Part shown: positions 25,853-34,769 of the stretch, piece by piece
How the letters are laid out: the number at the start of each line of letters is the position of its first letter
Position numbering within the stretch: position 1 is the stretch's first letter
Assembly (NCBI GenBank): GCA_964517465.1
Contig: CAZFEK010000002.1
Span: 62,001 to 126,000, forward strand
Source of the DNA: JACPUX01 sp964517465
GTDB lineage: Bacteria; Pseudomonadota; Gammaproteobacteria; Burkholderiales; Casimicrobiaceae
Length of the DNA stretch: 64,000 bases
Direction of reading: 5' to 3'
Program-made: the position numbers and the translations under genes
The notes under the pieces: generated by a model
What the model was told of the DNA's origin: nothing
Database searches by the model: none
Seen by the model: only the letters and a program-made list of their open reading frames with translations

Positions 25853-26509
25853 CTAACCCGCGGGTTTGCCGTTGCAGGGGGAGAGCCGTGCTTCGGCGCT
25901 GGGGAAATCGGCCTTCAGACCTTGGAGGCGGACCAGGAAATCGGGATTTGGGTCGCGCATCACCAATAGCGTTTGCGAGAGCGTCTGCGTCCGGGGTGCA
26001 ATGCGCGCCGATTTCACGCCCAATTCCTGCATCGCGGCGAGGTAGTTGTTGGCGGCCTCTTCGCTGCGAAAGAGGCCCAGCGAAATCGCCCATTTCTGCG
26101 GGCTGTTTTCCTGCACCAGATAGAGTTCGTTGATCCCGAGCGATCGCAATTCGGTGATCTTTTTTTCGGCTGCCGGTTTGTTCGCCAGCGGCGGCACATA
26201 AACCCAGTAGGCGGTCGTGACTTCAACCGCCTTGCTGCTCAGCGCGCGACTTTGGGCCAGCTCTTGCAGAACCGGCATGGCGCGTGGTTTCTCGCCTTCG
26301 GAAAACGGCCCCCACTCCAGACACAAGGCGGGCGGTGCCGGTTTGTCCAGGCCCATCGTTTTGACTTGGGCGTGGGAAAAGGGCTTGATCTTCTCCGGCT
26401 GCACTTGTTGTGCCAGCCGGTTGGTTTCGCCCGATCCCAGGCTTTCGATCTGGAAGTAGGCGAGCACCGCCAGATTGGCGAGAACCAGCAGCAGCGCGAA
26501 GGCTTTCAT
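25853..26509 (-). CDS. SPOR-domain protein with N-terminal membrane anchor
   Basis: 218 residues. One N-terminal hydrophobic segment (about 3-20, FALLLVLANLAVLAYFQI) is followed by an acidic/basic linker and a SPOR-like region (about 90-175) with YWVYVPPLANKPAAEKKITELRSLG (key words YWVYVPP, AEKKITEL), WAISLGLFRSEEAANNYLA and SARIAPRT. SPOR domains bind denuded septal peptidoglycan. It overlaps coaX by ATGA and precedes metH by 69 bp. A coaX-SPOR pair downstream of birA is common in betaproteobacteria. Confidence 0.82.
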   Translation of the reverse strand: MKAFALLLVLANLAVLAYFQIESLGSGETNRLAQQVQPEKIKPFSHAQVKTMGLDKPAPPALCLEWGPFSEGEKPRAMPVLQELAQSRALSSKAVEVTTAYWVYVPPLANKPAAEKKITELRSLGINELYLVQENSPQKWAISLGLFRSEEAANNYLAAMQELGVKSARIAPRTQTLSQTLLVMRDPNPDFLVRLQGLKADFPSAEARLSPCNGKPAG

Positions 26510-27237
26510 GGGGCGGGCTCCTCGGCGAGGACTTCAACGCCTTCGAGCACCAGATTCTCGCGGCAGATGGGTGGGGGCACAAGGCGCTCCCTGAGTTCGC
26601 CGGCAGCGCCGCCGGACAGGACCGTGTCGACCACCGGCGTGTCCGCGGCGAGCAGCGCGCGCACGCGATCGATGGCGCCGCACGCTGCTTGAATGCTGCC
26701 GCTGGCGATGGCATCGGCGGTATTGGTGGGGAAGTCTTGGAAGATCCCGCCGGCGACTTGCAGACGGGCGGTATTGGCGGCGAGCGCCTGGCGCATCATG
26801 TTGATCCCAGGCAGGATCAAGCCTCCCCGGAACAGGCCCTGAGCGTCCACCGCATCGATGGTCAGCGCAGTACCGGCGTTCACGACCACACACGCGCCTT
26901 GGGCATGCTTTCGCGCCGCGACCACGGCAGCCCAGCGGTCGGGCCCCAGTTGGCTGGTCGTTTCATAGCCGTTGCGCACTCCGCCCGCTGCCGGGCCGGG
27001 CCGCAACCAGTGCGGCCAAAGGCGCCATCGAGCGAGCTGCCCCTCGACCCGCACCCTCAGCGCCTCACCGGCCACGTTGACGCCGACCACGCGTAGCGGG
27101 CGAGGAAGATTCTGCCACTGCGACAGGGCCAGGGTTCCGACTTCCTGATTCAGGATCGCACCCTGGGCAATCCATCCGCGGGGACTGGCAAGCGCCCATT
27201 TGAGCCGGGTATTGCCGACATCGAGCAGGAGAATCAA
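26506..27237 (-). CDS. coaX: Type III pantothenate kinase CoaX
   Basis: 243 residues. The ASKHA fold shows LLLDVGNTRLKW (phosphate 1), the LGPDRWAAVVAA motif (about 97-108), NAGTALTIDAVD (Asp of the second phosphate site) and GGLILPGINMM. It phosphorylates pantothenate, the first step of CoA synthesis. The start is TTG 27237, overlapping the birA stop as TTGA; homology starts immediately. It is coupled at its 3' end to the SPOR gene by ATGA. Confidence 0.94.
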   Translation of the reverse strand: MILLLDVGNTRLKWALASPRGWIAQGAILNQEVGTLALSQWQNLPRPLRVVGVNVAGEALRVRVEGQLARWRLWPHWLRPGPAAGGVRNGYETTSQLGPDRWAAVVAARKHAQGACVVVNAGTALTIDAVDAQGLFRGGLILPGINMMRQALAANTARLQVAGGIFQDFPTNTADAIASGSIQAACGAIDRVRALLAADTPVVDTVLSGGAAGELRERLVPPPICRENLVLEGVEVLAEEPAP

Positions 27238-28256
27238 ATCACCCTCCGCAGGCTGAGTTCTCCCGCGACCATACGGCGCGTTCCCGCGGGCGCAGCCAGC
27301 AGCAGGGCGCCGCTATCGTCGACCCCCTCGACCACTCCCTCGCTGCTGCGGCCGCCCGGTTCGGTGAGCCGCACCGCCCGCCCGTGATAGGCGTGCAGCG
27401 CCTGCCAATCCCCAGCGAAGGGTGAAAAGCCATCTCTTCCGAACTCGCTGCAGGCGTTTTCGAGCCGGGTCAGAAGCGCGGCAAGCAAACGGTTTCGATC
27501 CGGCGGTTCTGGATCGAGCTCGCTGAGATCAACCACTGCCTGGGCGATGTCGTGGCGCGCCTCAGGCGGCAAAGAGATGTTGATGCCGACGCCGATGACC
27601 GCCGTGGTCGGCCCCAGCGCGTCACCGGCCAGTTCGACGAGCACCCCGCCCAGCTTGCGGTGGGTGTGGATCAAGTCGTTGGGCCACTTCAGAAGCACCC
27701 CGGTATAGCCGAAGTCGGCCATGCCCTTGGCCAGCGCCACGCCCACGGCGAGACTGAGGCCGGACAGCGAGGCGGCGGCTGAATCGAAACGCCAGCCCAA
27801 AGAGAAAGTGAGGCTGCCGCCGAAGCGTGAAACCCAGGTACGGCCCATGCGGCCGCGTCCGGCGGTTTGAATTTCTGTCACCAATACCCGGCCGTGGATA
27901 TCTTCTCCGCCGCTGGATGCGGCGATCAGCGCCGTATTGGTGGAAGCGGTTTCCTCAAGCACTTGCAAGCTGAGGCCGGTGCCTGTCGGCAGCGCGGAAA
28001 CGATGGCGGCGGAGTCGAGCACGGACAGCGGCTGCGCAAGTCGATAACCTTTTCCCGGCAGGCGCTGCACGCGCACGCCCAAAGACTCCGCGTGGTTCAG
28101 AGCTTGGCAGACGCGGGCGCGCGAGCGAGCGACGGCGCGCGCCAAAGCTTCGCCTGAGCGAAACTCGTGATGCGACAACAAGCGCAGCAGTTTGATCGTG
28201 AGCGGCAGGGACACGTCGCGCACCGGCGATGCGAAAGGGCCGGCCGATTGTATCAT
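27234..28256 (-). CDS. birA: Bifunctional biotin-protein ligase / biotin operon repressor BirA
   Basis: 340 residues from the ATG at 28256; a GTG at 28214 (VSLPLTIKLLRLL) is a plausible shorter start. The N-terminal winged HTH (about 18-75) has LSHHEFRSGEALARAVARSRARVCQAL. The ligase core has ETASTNT, TEIQTAGRGRMGRTWVS (the biotinyl-AMP GRGRxGR loop) and LLKWPNDLI, with the C-terminal SH3-like domain at about 285-340. It biotinylates AccB, encoded at 46436-46912 in this window. The presence of the HTH suggests it can also repress biotin genes. Confidence 0.95.
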   Translation of the reverse strand: MIQSAGPFASPVRDVSLPLTIKLLRLLSHHEFRSGEALARAVARSRARVCQALNHAESLGVRVQRLPGKGYRLAQPLSVLDSAAIVSALPTGTGLSLQVLEETASTNTALIAASSGGEDIHGRVLVTEIQTAGRGRMGRTWVSRFGGSLTFSLGWRFDSAAASLSGLSLAVGVALAKGMADFGYTGVLLKWPNDLIHTHRKLGGVLVELAGDALGPTTAVIGVGINISLPPEARHDIAQAVVDLSELDPEPPDRNRLLAALLTRLENACSEFGRDGFSPFAGDWQALHAYHGRAVRLTEPGGRSSEGVVEGVDDSGALLLAAPAGTRRMVAGELSLRRVI

Positions 28257-28290
28257 CGGCCGGCCCGGGTATTGCCGGGTTGCGCGAGAC

Positions 28291-29370
28291 CTATTCGCGG
28301 TTGAAAGAGATTTCCGTATCCGCCGTCTGGGTCTGGCCGGTGGGTTCGAACTTCCAGCGCGTCAGCGTGCGCTGTACCTCCCGGTCAAAAACGCGACGCG
28401 GAGAGGCTTCGAGGATATCCACCTTGGCGACGCTGCCGGTGCCGTCCACGGTAAGGCGAGCCTTGACCGTTCCTTTGCTGACACTGGCCAATATCGCCTC
28501 GCGCGGAAAGTTGGGCTCTTCGCGCTGCACGATTTTCAACGCCCGTTCGACCGCTGCCGGAGTCGCTGGCTTGGGGGCTTCTGCCGCGGAAGGCGCTGCG
28601 GCGGCGACGACGGTCTTGGCGGGCGTCTCGACTGGTGACGGGGGCGTCGGCAAAGCGGCTGTTGGGGCCGCAACTTGCGCGGCCGCCGCGGGCTCGGGGG
28701 CTGGCTTGGCCGCTGCGCTTGGCGCCAGCCCGCGCGTGGCGACTGCGGGCGCAGCCGGTTTGGGCGCAGGCAAGGCCGCTGGCGGGGGTGCCGGACTGGC
28801 GGCCGCGGGCGCAGCGACGGGAATCGGTGCCTGGGGCTGCTGCAGGGTCATGCTATAGACCGCCTTGGGCAATTCGGTGTCTTTCGCGGCAACCGCCGCA
28901 GGTTTTTCGGCCGGTGCCGGGGGCGTCTGCGCGGCAGGCTTGCCGCTGGGCGCTTGGGCCATTTTCTGGACCGAAGAACTGGAGTCGGAACTCACCGCCC
29001 ACCAGACGCCCACTGCGGCCAGCACCACCGCCGCGCCTGCGGCAGCAGGCCAGGGCTTGGAAAGCTTGGGCGCCGCCCGCCCAATTGGCAGGACCATCGC
29101 CGTGCCGTCCGAACGCGACTCTTCCTCGGGTCGGGCGCCCGCCGTCGCCGTGACCAGACCCAATTCCACCAGCCGCGCGGCGGTCTTGTTGGCGTATTCC
29201 GCATCCCAGCCGTTATCCCGGGCGATGTTCTCCAGGGTGCCCGGGGTGTTCAACTGCGAAAGCAATTTCCTTTGTGCGACGGACAGGCCGTTTTGGGCCT
29301 GCGCCAGCTCCTGATCCCCTCGAGTGGTTCTCCCCAAGGAATCCGCAAGTGAAATAGCCATGGTTTGCAT
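28291..29370 (-). CDS. TonB-domain membrane protein with winged-helix-like cytoplasmic N-terminus
   Basis: 359 residues from ATG 29370 (GGGGGAG 5 nt upstream). Three parts are visible. The cytoplasmic part (about 25-80), with QRKLLSQLNTPGTLENIAR and AARLVELGLV, looks like a small winged helix. One transmembrane helix follows (about 107-127, ending GVWWAV). Then comes a very Ala/Pro-rich periplasmic stretch (about 130-270) and a C-terminal TonB-like domain (about 275-358, EPNFPREAI, GTVKARLTVDGTG, LTRWKFEPT). Classical TonB has almost no cytoplasmic part, so this is either an unusual energy transducer or a ToxR-like membrane regulator. No exbB/exbD is nearby. Confidence 0.72.
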   Translation of the reverse strand: MQTMAISLADSLGRTTRGDQELAQAQNGLSVAQRKLLSQLNTPGTLENIARDNGWDAEYANKTAARLVELGLVTATAGARPEEESRSDGTAMVLPIGRAAPKLSKPWPAAAGAAVVLAAVGVWWAVSSDSSSSVQKMAQAPSGKPAAQTPPAPAEKPAAVAAKDTELPKAVYSMTLQQPQAPIPVAAPAAASPAPPPAALPAPKPAAPAVATRGLAPSAAAKPAPEPAAAAQVAAPTAALPTPPSPVETPAKTVVAAAAPSAAEAPKPATPAAVERALKIVQREEPNFPREAILASVSKGTVKARLTVDGTGSVAKVDILEASPRRVFDREVQRTLTRWKFEPTGQTQTADTEISFNRE

Positions 29371-29529
29371 GGCACTCCCCCTCATGGTTGTCAAGCGGCG
29401 CATTGTAGACCCGCTTTTCGGAAGTGGAAATAGCGGAAAGGCGTCAAGGGTTTACGTCTCCGCGACGATCGGCCGGGGGGTCTTGGCTCATGGACCTCGG
29501 ACATGTCATTGGCATTGCGAATAATACAT

Positions 29530-30615
29530 TTATGCGCGCAGAACCCCGCGCTCGATCTGGTCTCGTTCAATCGACTCAAACAGGGCGCGGAAATTGCCTT
29601 CGCCAAAACCCTCGTTTCCCTTGCGTTGGATCAATTCAAAGAAGATCGGCCCGACCAAGGTCTTGGTGAAGATTTGCAACAGCAATTCGCCTTTGGCCGG
29701 GGCACCGTCGATCAAGATGCCGTTTGCGGCCATCCGCTGGGTGTCCTCTCCGTGGCCAGGCAGACGCTGTTCCAGCATGCCGTAGTAGCTCGCTGGCACG
29801 GACTGGAAATCGATCCCCGTGCCGCGCAGCCACTCGACGCTACGGTAAATGTCCTTGGTTGCCAAAGCGACGTGTTGTATGCCCTCGCCATGGTAGGCTT
29901 CGAGGTATTCCTGGATTTGCGATTTGTCGTCGCTCGATTCGTTGATCGGAATCCGAATCTTGCCGCATGGGCTGGTCATTGCCCGGCTGCGAAGGCCGGT
30001 GAGCTTGCCCTCGATGTCGAAGTAGCGCAGCTCGCGGAAATTGAAGAGGCGGGCATAGAAATCGGCCCATTCGTCCATCCGACCTCGATGAACGTTGTGG
30101 GTCAGGTGGTCGATCAAGGTGAGTCCCGCGCCCTCGGGATTGAGATTCGCTCCGGGAAGCGCGACGAAATCGACATCGTAGATCGACACCGTGCCCCGGC
30201 TTGGGTAGCGATCAACGAGGTAAATCAAGGAATCTCCTATGCCCTTGATGGCCGGGATATTGAGCTCCATCGGGCCGGGGTGAGACTCAACGCCCCAGGC
30301 GCCCATGGACAGCGCTTTTTGGTAGGCTGCGGCGGCGTCGCGGACGCGAAAGGCGATGGCACAAATACTGGGTCCGTGCACACGCGCAAAAGACTGGGCA
30401 AAACTCGCCGTTTCGGCATTGAGCAGGAAGTTGATTCCGCCCTGTCGATAGAGCAGGACGTTCTTGGCGCGGTGCCTGGCGACAGGGCGAAAACCCAGTT
30501 GCTCGAACCGAGAGCCCAGCGCTATCGGGTCGGGCGCGGCAAACTCGATGAATTCGAAGCCATCGGTGCCCATGGGGTTCTCCCAGAGATCTTTATTGAG
30601 TTCCGTACTTGGCAT
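29530..30615 (-). CDS. hppD: 4-hydroxyphenylpyruvate dioxygenase
   Basis: 361 residues from ATG 30615 (G-rich site 6 nt upstream). It converts 4-hydroxyphenylpyruvate to homogentisate in tyrosine breakdown. The iron triad is intact: H170 (LIDHLTHNV), H248 (GIQHVALAT) and E327 (FFELIQR). Substrate-site signatures are ESSDDKSQIQEYL and GEDTQRMAANGI. It starts with ENPMGTDGFEFIEF, the bacterial-type N-terminus. It is divergent from an Lrp-type regulator. hmgA and other homogentisate genes are not in the window. Confidence 0.96.
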   Translation of the reverse strand: MPSTELNKDLWENPMGTDGFEFIEFAAPDPIALGSRFEQLGFRPVARHRAKNVLLYRQGGINFLLNAETASFAQSFARVHGPSICAIAFRVRDAAAAYQKALSMGAWGVESHPGPMELNIPAIKGIGDSLIYLVDRYPSRGTVSIYDVDFVALPGANLNPEGAGLTLIDHLTHNVHRGRMDEWADFYARLFNFRELRYFDIEGKLTGLRSRAMTSPCGKIRIPINESSDDKSQIQEYLEAYHGEGIQHVALATKDIYRSVEWLRGTGIDFQSVPASYYGMLEQRLPGHGEDTQRMAANGILIDGAPAKGELLLQIFTKTLVGPIFFELIQRKGNEGFGEGNFRALFESIERDQIERGVLRA

Positions 30616-30676
30616 GACAACCCCCCGGTTGTGTGGAATTTCTAGGATAAGCATCCACCCCTCTCGCTTGTTGTCA

Positions 30677-30711
30677 CGCAATTGCGGATTGCCCCGAAAT
30701 CGAGCAATAAT
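30677..30711 (+). promoter_or_regulatory. Candidate promoter of the Lrp gene with a perfect palindrome over its -35 box
   Basis: The 10-bp palindrome CGCAATTGCG (30677-30686) overlaps TTGCGG (30683-30688), which is spaced 17 nt from AATAAT (30706-30711), about 35 bp before the regulator start. A palindrome at this place between divergent genes suggests autoregulation and control of hppD by the regulator; this is inferred. Confidence 0.45.
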
Positions 30712-30747
30712 GTTTCGACTTGATTCTCCTCAAATTTCACTGATGCC

Positions 30748-31224
30748 ATGGAACTCGATCGCGCCGACCGCCGCATCCTAGAAATCGTCCAGAATGATGG
30801 GCGCATCGCAAACGTTGATTTGGCGCAGAAGGTTGCGCTTTCCCCTTCGCCTTGCCTGCGTCGGCTGAACCGTCTGGAAGAGACGGGCGTGATCGCGCGC
30901 TATGTCGCCTTGCTCGACCCGAAATCCTTGGGCCTGGGGCTCACCGCGCACCTCGAGGTGATGCTGGAAAAGCGGGTGGAGCATGCCCGCGCCACCTTCC
31001 GGCAGGCAGTGCAACGCTGGCCCGAAGTTCTAGCCTGTTACGCGCTGTCTGGGCAGTGGGACTACTTTCTCAAAGTGGTGGCGCCGGATCTCGATCACTA
31101 CTCCCGGTTCCTGATGGAAAACGTGCTGTCGCTTCCGGTTGTGGTGAACGTGCAGTCGAGCTTCGTGCTCGAGCGAGTCAAAGACGGTACGGCCCTGCCG
31201 CTGCAGCATCTTCCCCCAGCCTGA
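30748..31224 (+). CDS. Lrp/AsnC-family transcriptional regulator
   Basis: 158 residues. The N-terminal HTH (about 4-60) starts MELDRADRRILEIVQNDGRI and contains VDLAQKVALSPSPCLRRLNRLEETGVI. The C-terminal RAM domain (about 65-150) binds amino-acid-like ligands and has ACYALSGQWDYFLKVV and DLDHYSRF. It is divergent from hppD, so tyrosine, phenylalanine or an aromatic keto acid is a sensible ligand guess. The 130-bp intergenic region holds a candidate operator. Confidence 0.94.
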   Translation: MELDRADRRILEIVQNDGRIANVDLAQKVALSPSPCLRRLNRLEETGVIARYVALLDPKSLGLGLTAHLEVMLEKRVEHARATFRQAVQRWPEVLACYALSGQWDYFLKVVAPDLDHYSRFLMENVLSLPVVVNVQSSFVLERVKDGTALPLQHLPPA

Positions 31225-31241
31225 GCACAGCCGCGGTCTCC

Positions 31242-34200
31242 TCAGGCTACTGCGGCCAGCGGCGCGCGCCGGGCCGCGCCGACGAAGTCCAAGAGCTGCG
31301 CTGGCGGCATCGGCTTGGCGAACAAGAAGCCTTGCAGCTCGTCGCAGCCGCATTCGATCAAAAATTCCCTTTGATCCTGGGTCTCGACGCCTTCGGCCAC
31401 CACCGACAAGCCCATGCTGTGGGCAAGCGCAACGATGGCGCGGGCGATCGTCGCGCTGTCGTTGTCGTCGGGCAAATCCTGGACGAAGGAGCGATCGATT
31501 TTGAGGCAGTCCACCGGGAAGCGCTTGAGCACCGCCAGCGAGGAGTAGCCGGTACCGAAGTCGTCTACCGCCAGCCGGACGCCGAGCTGCTTGATCGCGT
31601 GCAGGGTGGCAACGGCGCGATCGACGTTGTGCGCGATCGTGCTTTCGGTGATTTCCAACTCCAAGGCATGGGGCGGCATGGCCTCTTCGCAGAGGATGGC
31701 GCCGACCCGGGCAACCAAGTCGGGTTGCAGGAACTGGCGCTGTGACAGGTTCACCGCCACGCGCATGCTGAGGCCTTCCTGCTCGCGCCAGTGGCGCACT
31801 TGCCGGCAGGCTTCGCGGATAACCCATTCGCCGACTTCCACGATCTTGCCGGTCTCTTCGAGCAGCGGGATGAACCGTGCGGGCGAAATCCACCCATGCT
31901 CGCTGCTTTGCCAGCGCAAAAGCGCTTCCACGCTCGTGACCGCGCCGCCGACCGCCAGCTTCGGCTGGAAGTAGAGCTGGAACTCCTGCCGCTCGATGGC
32001 GTGATGCAGGCTGCCCGTCATTTCCAGCCAGTCCTCGGCATTGCGGTTCAGTTCGGCATCGTAGAAGCGATACTGGCCGCGACCGGCATGTTTGGCGGAA
32101 TACATCGCTTTGTCCGCGTTCATCATCAGGACTTGCAGGCTCTCGCCGTCGCGCGGATACAGAGCGATGCCCATGCTTGCTCCCGGCATGACGTCCTGGC
32201 CGGAGAGCCTTACGGCGGGCGCCAGGGTATCGAGCATCTTCTGCGCCACCAGGGTGGCATCTTCGGCGCGCGCCAAGTCAGAGAGCACCACGACGAACTC
32301 GTCGCCGCCTTGGCGCGCGACGGTATCGCCCTCCCGCAAGCAGGACTGAAGGCGACGCGCGACCTCCTTGAGCAACGCATCGCCCGCGTCGTGGCCCAGG
32401 GTGTCGTTGACGATCTTGAAGCGATCGAGATCGACGAAGGCCACGGCGATCATCCGACCGCTGCGCTTGGCGTGGGTCATGGCTTGCTCCAGGCGATCAT
32501 TGAGCAAGTGGCGGTTGGGCAGACCGGTCAAGGCATCGTAGCGGGCAAGCTTGGCCAGCTCCTCTTCAAAGCGCACGCGCTCGGAGATGTCCTGCAGCGT
32601 GCCGACTACGCGGCGCGGGCCTTCGTCGTCGAATTCGAGTTCGGCCTGCAGCGCCAGGTGGGCGATGGCCCCGTCCTCGAGTTTGGCCCTGAACTTGCAA
32701 CCAGCCGCGCTCGTTTCGCCGGCTCCCAGGCGCGTCAGGACCTCGCTCATGGCGCCCCGATCCTCCGGATGGGCGTATTCAAGCATCACCTCGCGGCTTG
32801 GCGCGGCTTGAAAGAATTCATCGCCAAACAACAGATGGATTTGATCCGACCAGTTCACGTTGCCGCTGCGCAGATCCCACTCCCAGCTGCCCAGGCGCGC
32901 AATGTGCTGGGCGCGGGTGAGGCTCGCCTCGCTGCGGCGCAAAGCGGCTTCCGCTTCGTCGCGGCTGGCGTTGTTGCGCAATGCGCCAATGGCGAAACCG
33001 AGGTCTTGTGCAAGTTCATCGAGCAAGGCGCATTCAGCTTCGGAGAAGGAATCCTTGGGAGCGTAGAGCAGCAGCACCCCTTCGATCTGGCCGTTGACCC
33101 GCAGCGGAAAGCCGCCCACCGAGCGAAAGCCGACGCGACGCGAGAATTCGTGCCAGGGCGCAAAACGCGGATCGGTCCAAGTGTCGCGGATGATGCAGCG
33201 CTGACCGCTACGTATGGCATTCCCTGCCGCCCCTCGCCCGCGCGGGCCATCATCCCATCGCGAATCGATTCCTTCCAGGCCCTCCCGCAGCGCCTGCGGC
33301 CCGGCTCCGGTGCGAGGCAGCACCCGTTTTTCCGGAGGCGGACCGGCATCGCCGATCCAGGCGCCGATGTAGTTGCCCATATCGACGATAACCTCGCACA
33401 CCCGCGCCAGGAGAGCGCGCTCGTCGCGGAACTCTCGTGCCGCATGGCTGGTAGCGGTGAGAAGCCGGAGTGCCCGGTTGATTCGCTGAAGCTCCTCTTC
33501 GCGTTGATACTTGGCGGTTTGATCGCGCACCACGGCGATGAGCACTGCGCTTCGGCCCTGGCCACGCACGCCCAGGCTGACATTGGCGATAAACTCGCCG
33601 CCATCGCGACGCACCCCCCTGAGCGGCTGATTGCCTCCCGCGGGCTCCAACTCGCGCGTACCTTCCTGGGCGGGCTCGATTAAGTGGCGCCAGCGCAAAT
33701 CCGGCAGCAAGGCGTCGATCCGGACCTGGCGCGCGGCCTGAGTGCCGTAGCCGAATAGCGCTTTGACCTTGCGGTTGGTGAGCAAGACCTGTCCTTCGGC
33801 ATCGCAAACGATCACCGCATCCGGAGCCGTGCGCAGAATGGCTTCGTATTGCTCGGCGAGATCCCTCATGTCGTTTTCGATGTGATTGATGCGCCGGGCG
33901 GTGCGCCACATGAGAAGAAAAATCACCGCGAAGCCGAAGCTTGCGAACAGGATGGTGGCAAAACGCTGCTCGATCCAGCCGCGGTTGAGCGCAAACAGCT
34001 GGAGCCACCCGCCGACGAAGAACACTACCAGCGCTTCCGGCAAAATGGCGCGCAGGAGCGTTCCTCCTCCCGACGTGCTGACCAATAGCGAGAGCAAGCC
34101 GCTGCGTGCGGCAATGGCGAAAGGCAGGCCGAAACCGATGGCGGCAAAACTCAGCGTCGCGCCCGGAGGCATCGCCGCGAAACCCCGCAGCAGCAACATG

Positions 34201-34769
34201 CCCAGCTCGCCGTAGGCATGGCCCACGATTCCCAGGCCGGAGCCGGCCCAAATCGCCAGACCGAGCAGTTCGCCGTAGAAAGCCAGGCGAGCTGCACCCC
34301 AGAAGCCGGCCAAGAGCGCCAAACCAACCAGGAGAAATCCGATTGCGCTTTGCGGCGCCGCCGGCAGCTCCATAGGCTCGGGCAAGATCCGCAGCCTTTC
34401 CGCGGTTAGCGGCGCGATCAAGGAGTAAGCTCCGTCGGCAAGCTGCAAGAGCCCAAGACCGACCAGCAGCCCGCCGCAAGTGACGACGAAGTGCCGTACC
34501 AGAACGCGATCCCGGGAAAAGACCGCCGCCAGCAGCGCCAGACCGCCTATGCTCAGCCCCAACCCCGTGTCCGGAACGATCGGCGGGCCATCCAGGTACA
34601 GTCGGCGCAGGAAGTCGTGATCGAAGATGTGACCGGCCAGCGAAGCGAGCCCGCAAACCAGGGCGAAAAGAGCGCAGGCGCCGGCTACCCAAGCCGCCTT
34701 GTCCCCCGAGGCCGCCGCTTGAGCAAAACGGCGCTCAAGTCCAGCCAGGTTGAAGATATGGCGGGCCAC
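31242..34769 (-). CDS. Membrane sensor with PAS-GAF-PAS-GGDEF-EAL domains (c-di-GMP turnover)
   Basis: 1175 residues. An N-terminal block of about eight or nine membrane helices (about 25-300) is followed by a PAS domain (about 320-430, AILRTAPDAVIVCDAEG), a GAF domain (about 455-600, RPAIR-like GQRCIIRDTWTDPRF), a second PAS (about 615-735), GGDEF (about 745-905, intact GGDEF at 821-825) and EAL (about 920-1165, intact EAL at 948-950, with DDFGTGYSSL). Both catalytic signatures are present, so it could make or break c-di-GMP. The signal is unknown. It stands alone, with its end 17 bp from the convergent Lrp gene. Confidence 0.93.
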   Translation of the reverse strand: MARHIFNLAGLERRFAQAAASGDKAAWVAGACALFALVCGLASLAGHIFDHDFLRRLYLDGPPIVPDTGLGLSIGGLALLAAVFSRDRVLVRHFVVTCGGLLVGLGLLQLADGAYSLIAPLTAERLRILPEPMELPAAPQSAIGFLLVGLALLAGFWGAARLAFYGELLGLAIWAGSGLGIVGHAYGELGMLLLRGFAAMPPGATLSFAAIGFGLPFAIAARSGLLSLLVSTSGGGTLLRAILPEALVVFFVGGWLQLFALNRGWIEQRFATILFASFGFAVIFLLMWRTARRINHIENDMRDLAEQYEAILRTAPDAVIVCDAEGQVLLTNRKVKALFGYGTQAARQVRIDALLPDLRWRHLIEPAQEGTRELEPAGGNQPLRGVRRDGGEFIANVSLGVRGQGRSAVLIAVVRDQTAKYQREEELQRINRALRLLTATSHAAREFRDERALLARVCEVIVDMGNYIGAWIGDAGPPPEKRVLPRTGAGPQALREGLEGIDSRWDDGPRGRGAAGNAIRSGQRCIIRDTWTDPRFAPWHEFSRRVGFRSVGGFPLRVNGQIEGVLLLYAPKDSFSEAECALLDELAQDLGFAIGALRNNASRDEAEAALRRSEASLTRAQHIARLGSWEWDLRSGNVNWSDQIHLLFGDEFFQAAPSREVMLEYAHPEDRGAMSEVLTRLGAGETSAAGCKFRAKLEDGAIAHLALQAELEFDDEGPRRVVGTLQDISERVRFEEELAKLARYDALTGLPNRHLLNDRLEQAMTHAKRSGRMIAVAFVDLDRFKIVNDTLGHDAGDALLKEVARRLQSCLREGDTVARQGGDEFVVVLSDLARAEDATLVAQKMLDTLAPAVRLSGQDVMPGASMGIALYPRDGESLQVLMMNADKAMYSAKHAGRGQYRFYDAELNRNAEDWLEMTGSLHHAIERQEFQLYFQPKLAVGGAVTSVEALLRWQSSEHGWISPARFIPLLEETGKIVEVGEWVIREACRQVRHWREQEGLSMRVAVNLSQRQFLQPDLVARVGAILCEEAMPPHALELEITESTIAHNVDRAVATLHAIKQLGVRLAVDDFGTGYSSLAVLKRFPVDCLKIDRSFVQDLPDDNDSATIARAIVALAHSMGLSVVAEGVETQDQREFLIECGCDELQGFLFAKPMPPAQLLDFVGAARRAPLAAVA

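Noticed and set aside
28291..29370. Ordinary TonB of an ExbB-ExbD-TonB complex
   Set aside because: exbB/exbD are absent nearby and the long cytoplasmic N-terminus does not fit; kept as a TonB-domain protein only.
31791..33683. A 630-codon open frame on the plus strand opposite the GGDEF-EAL gene
   Set aside because: It mirrors the coding strand of an intact multidomain protein, has no recognisable domain, and such long antisense frames are expected in GC-rich genes.
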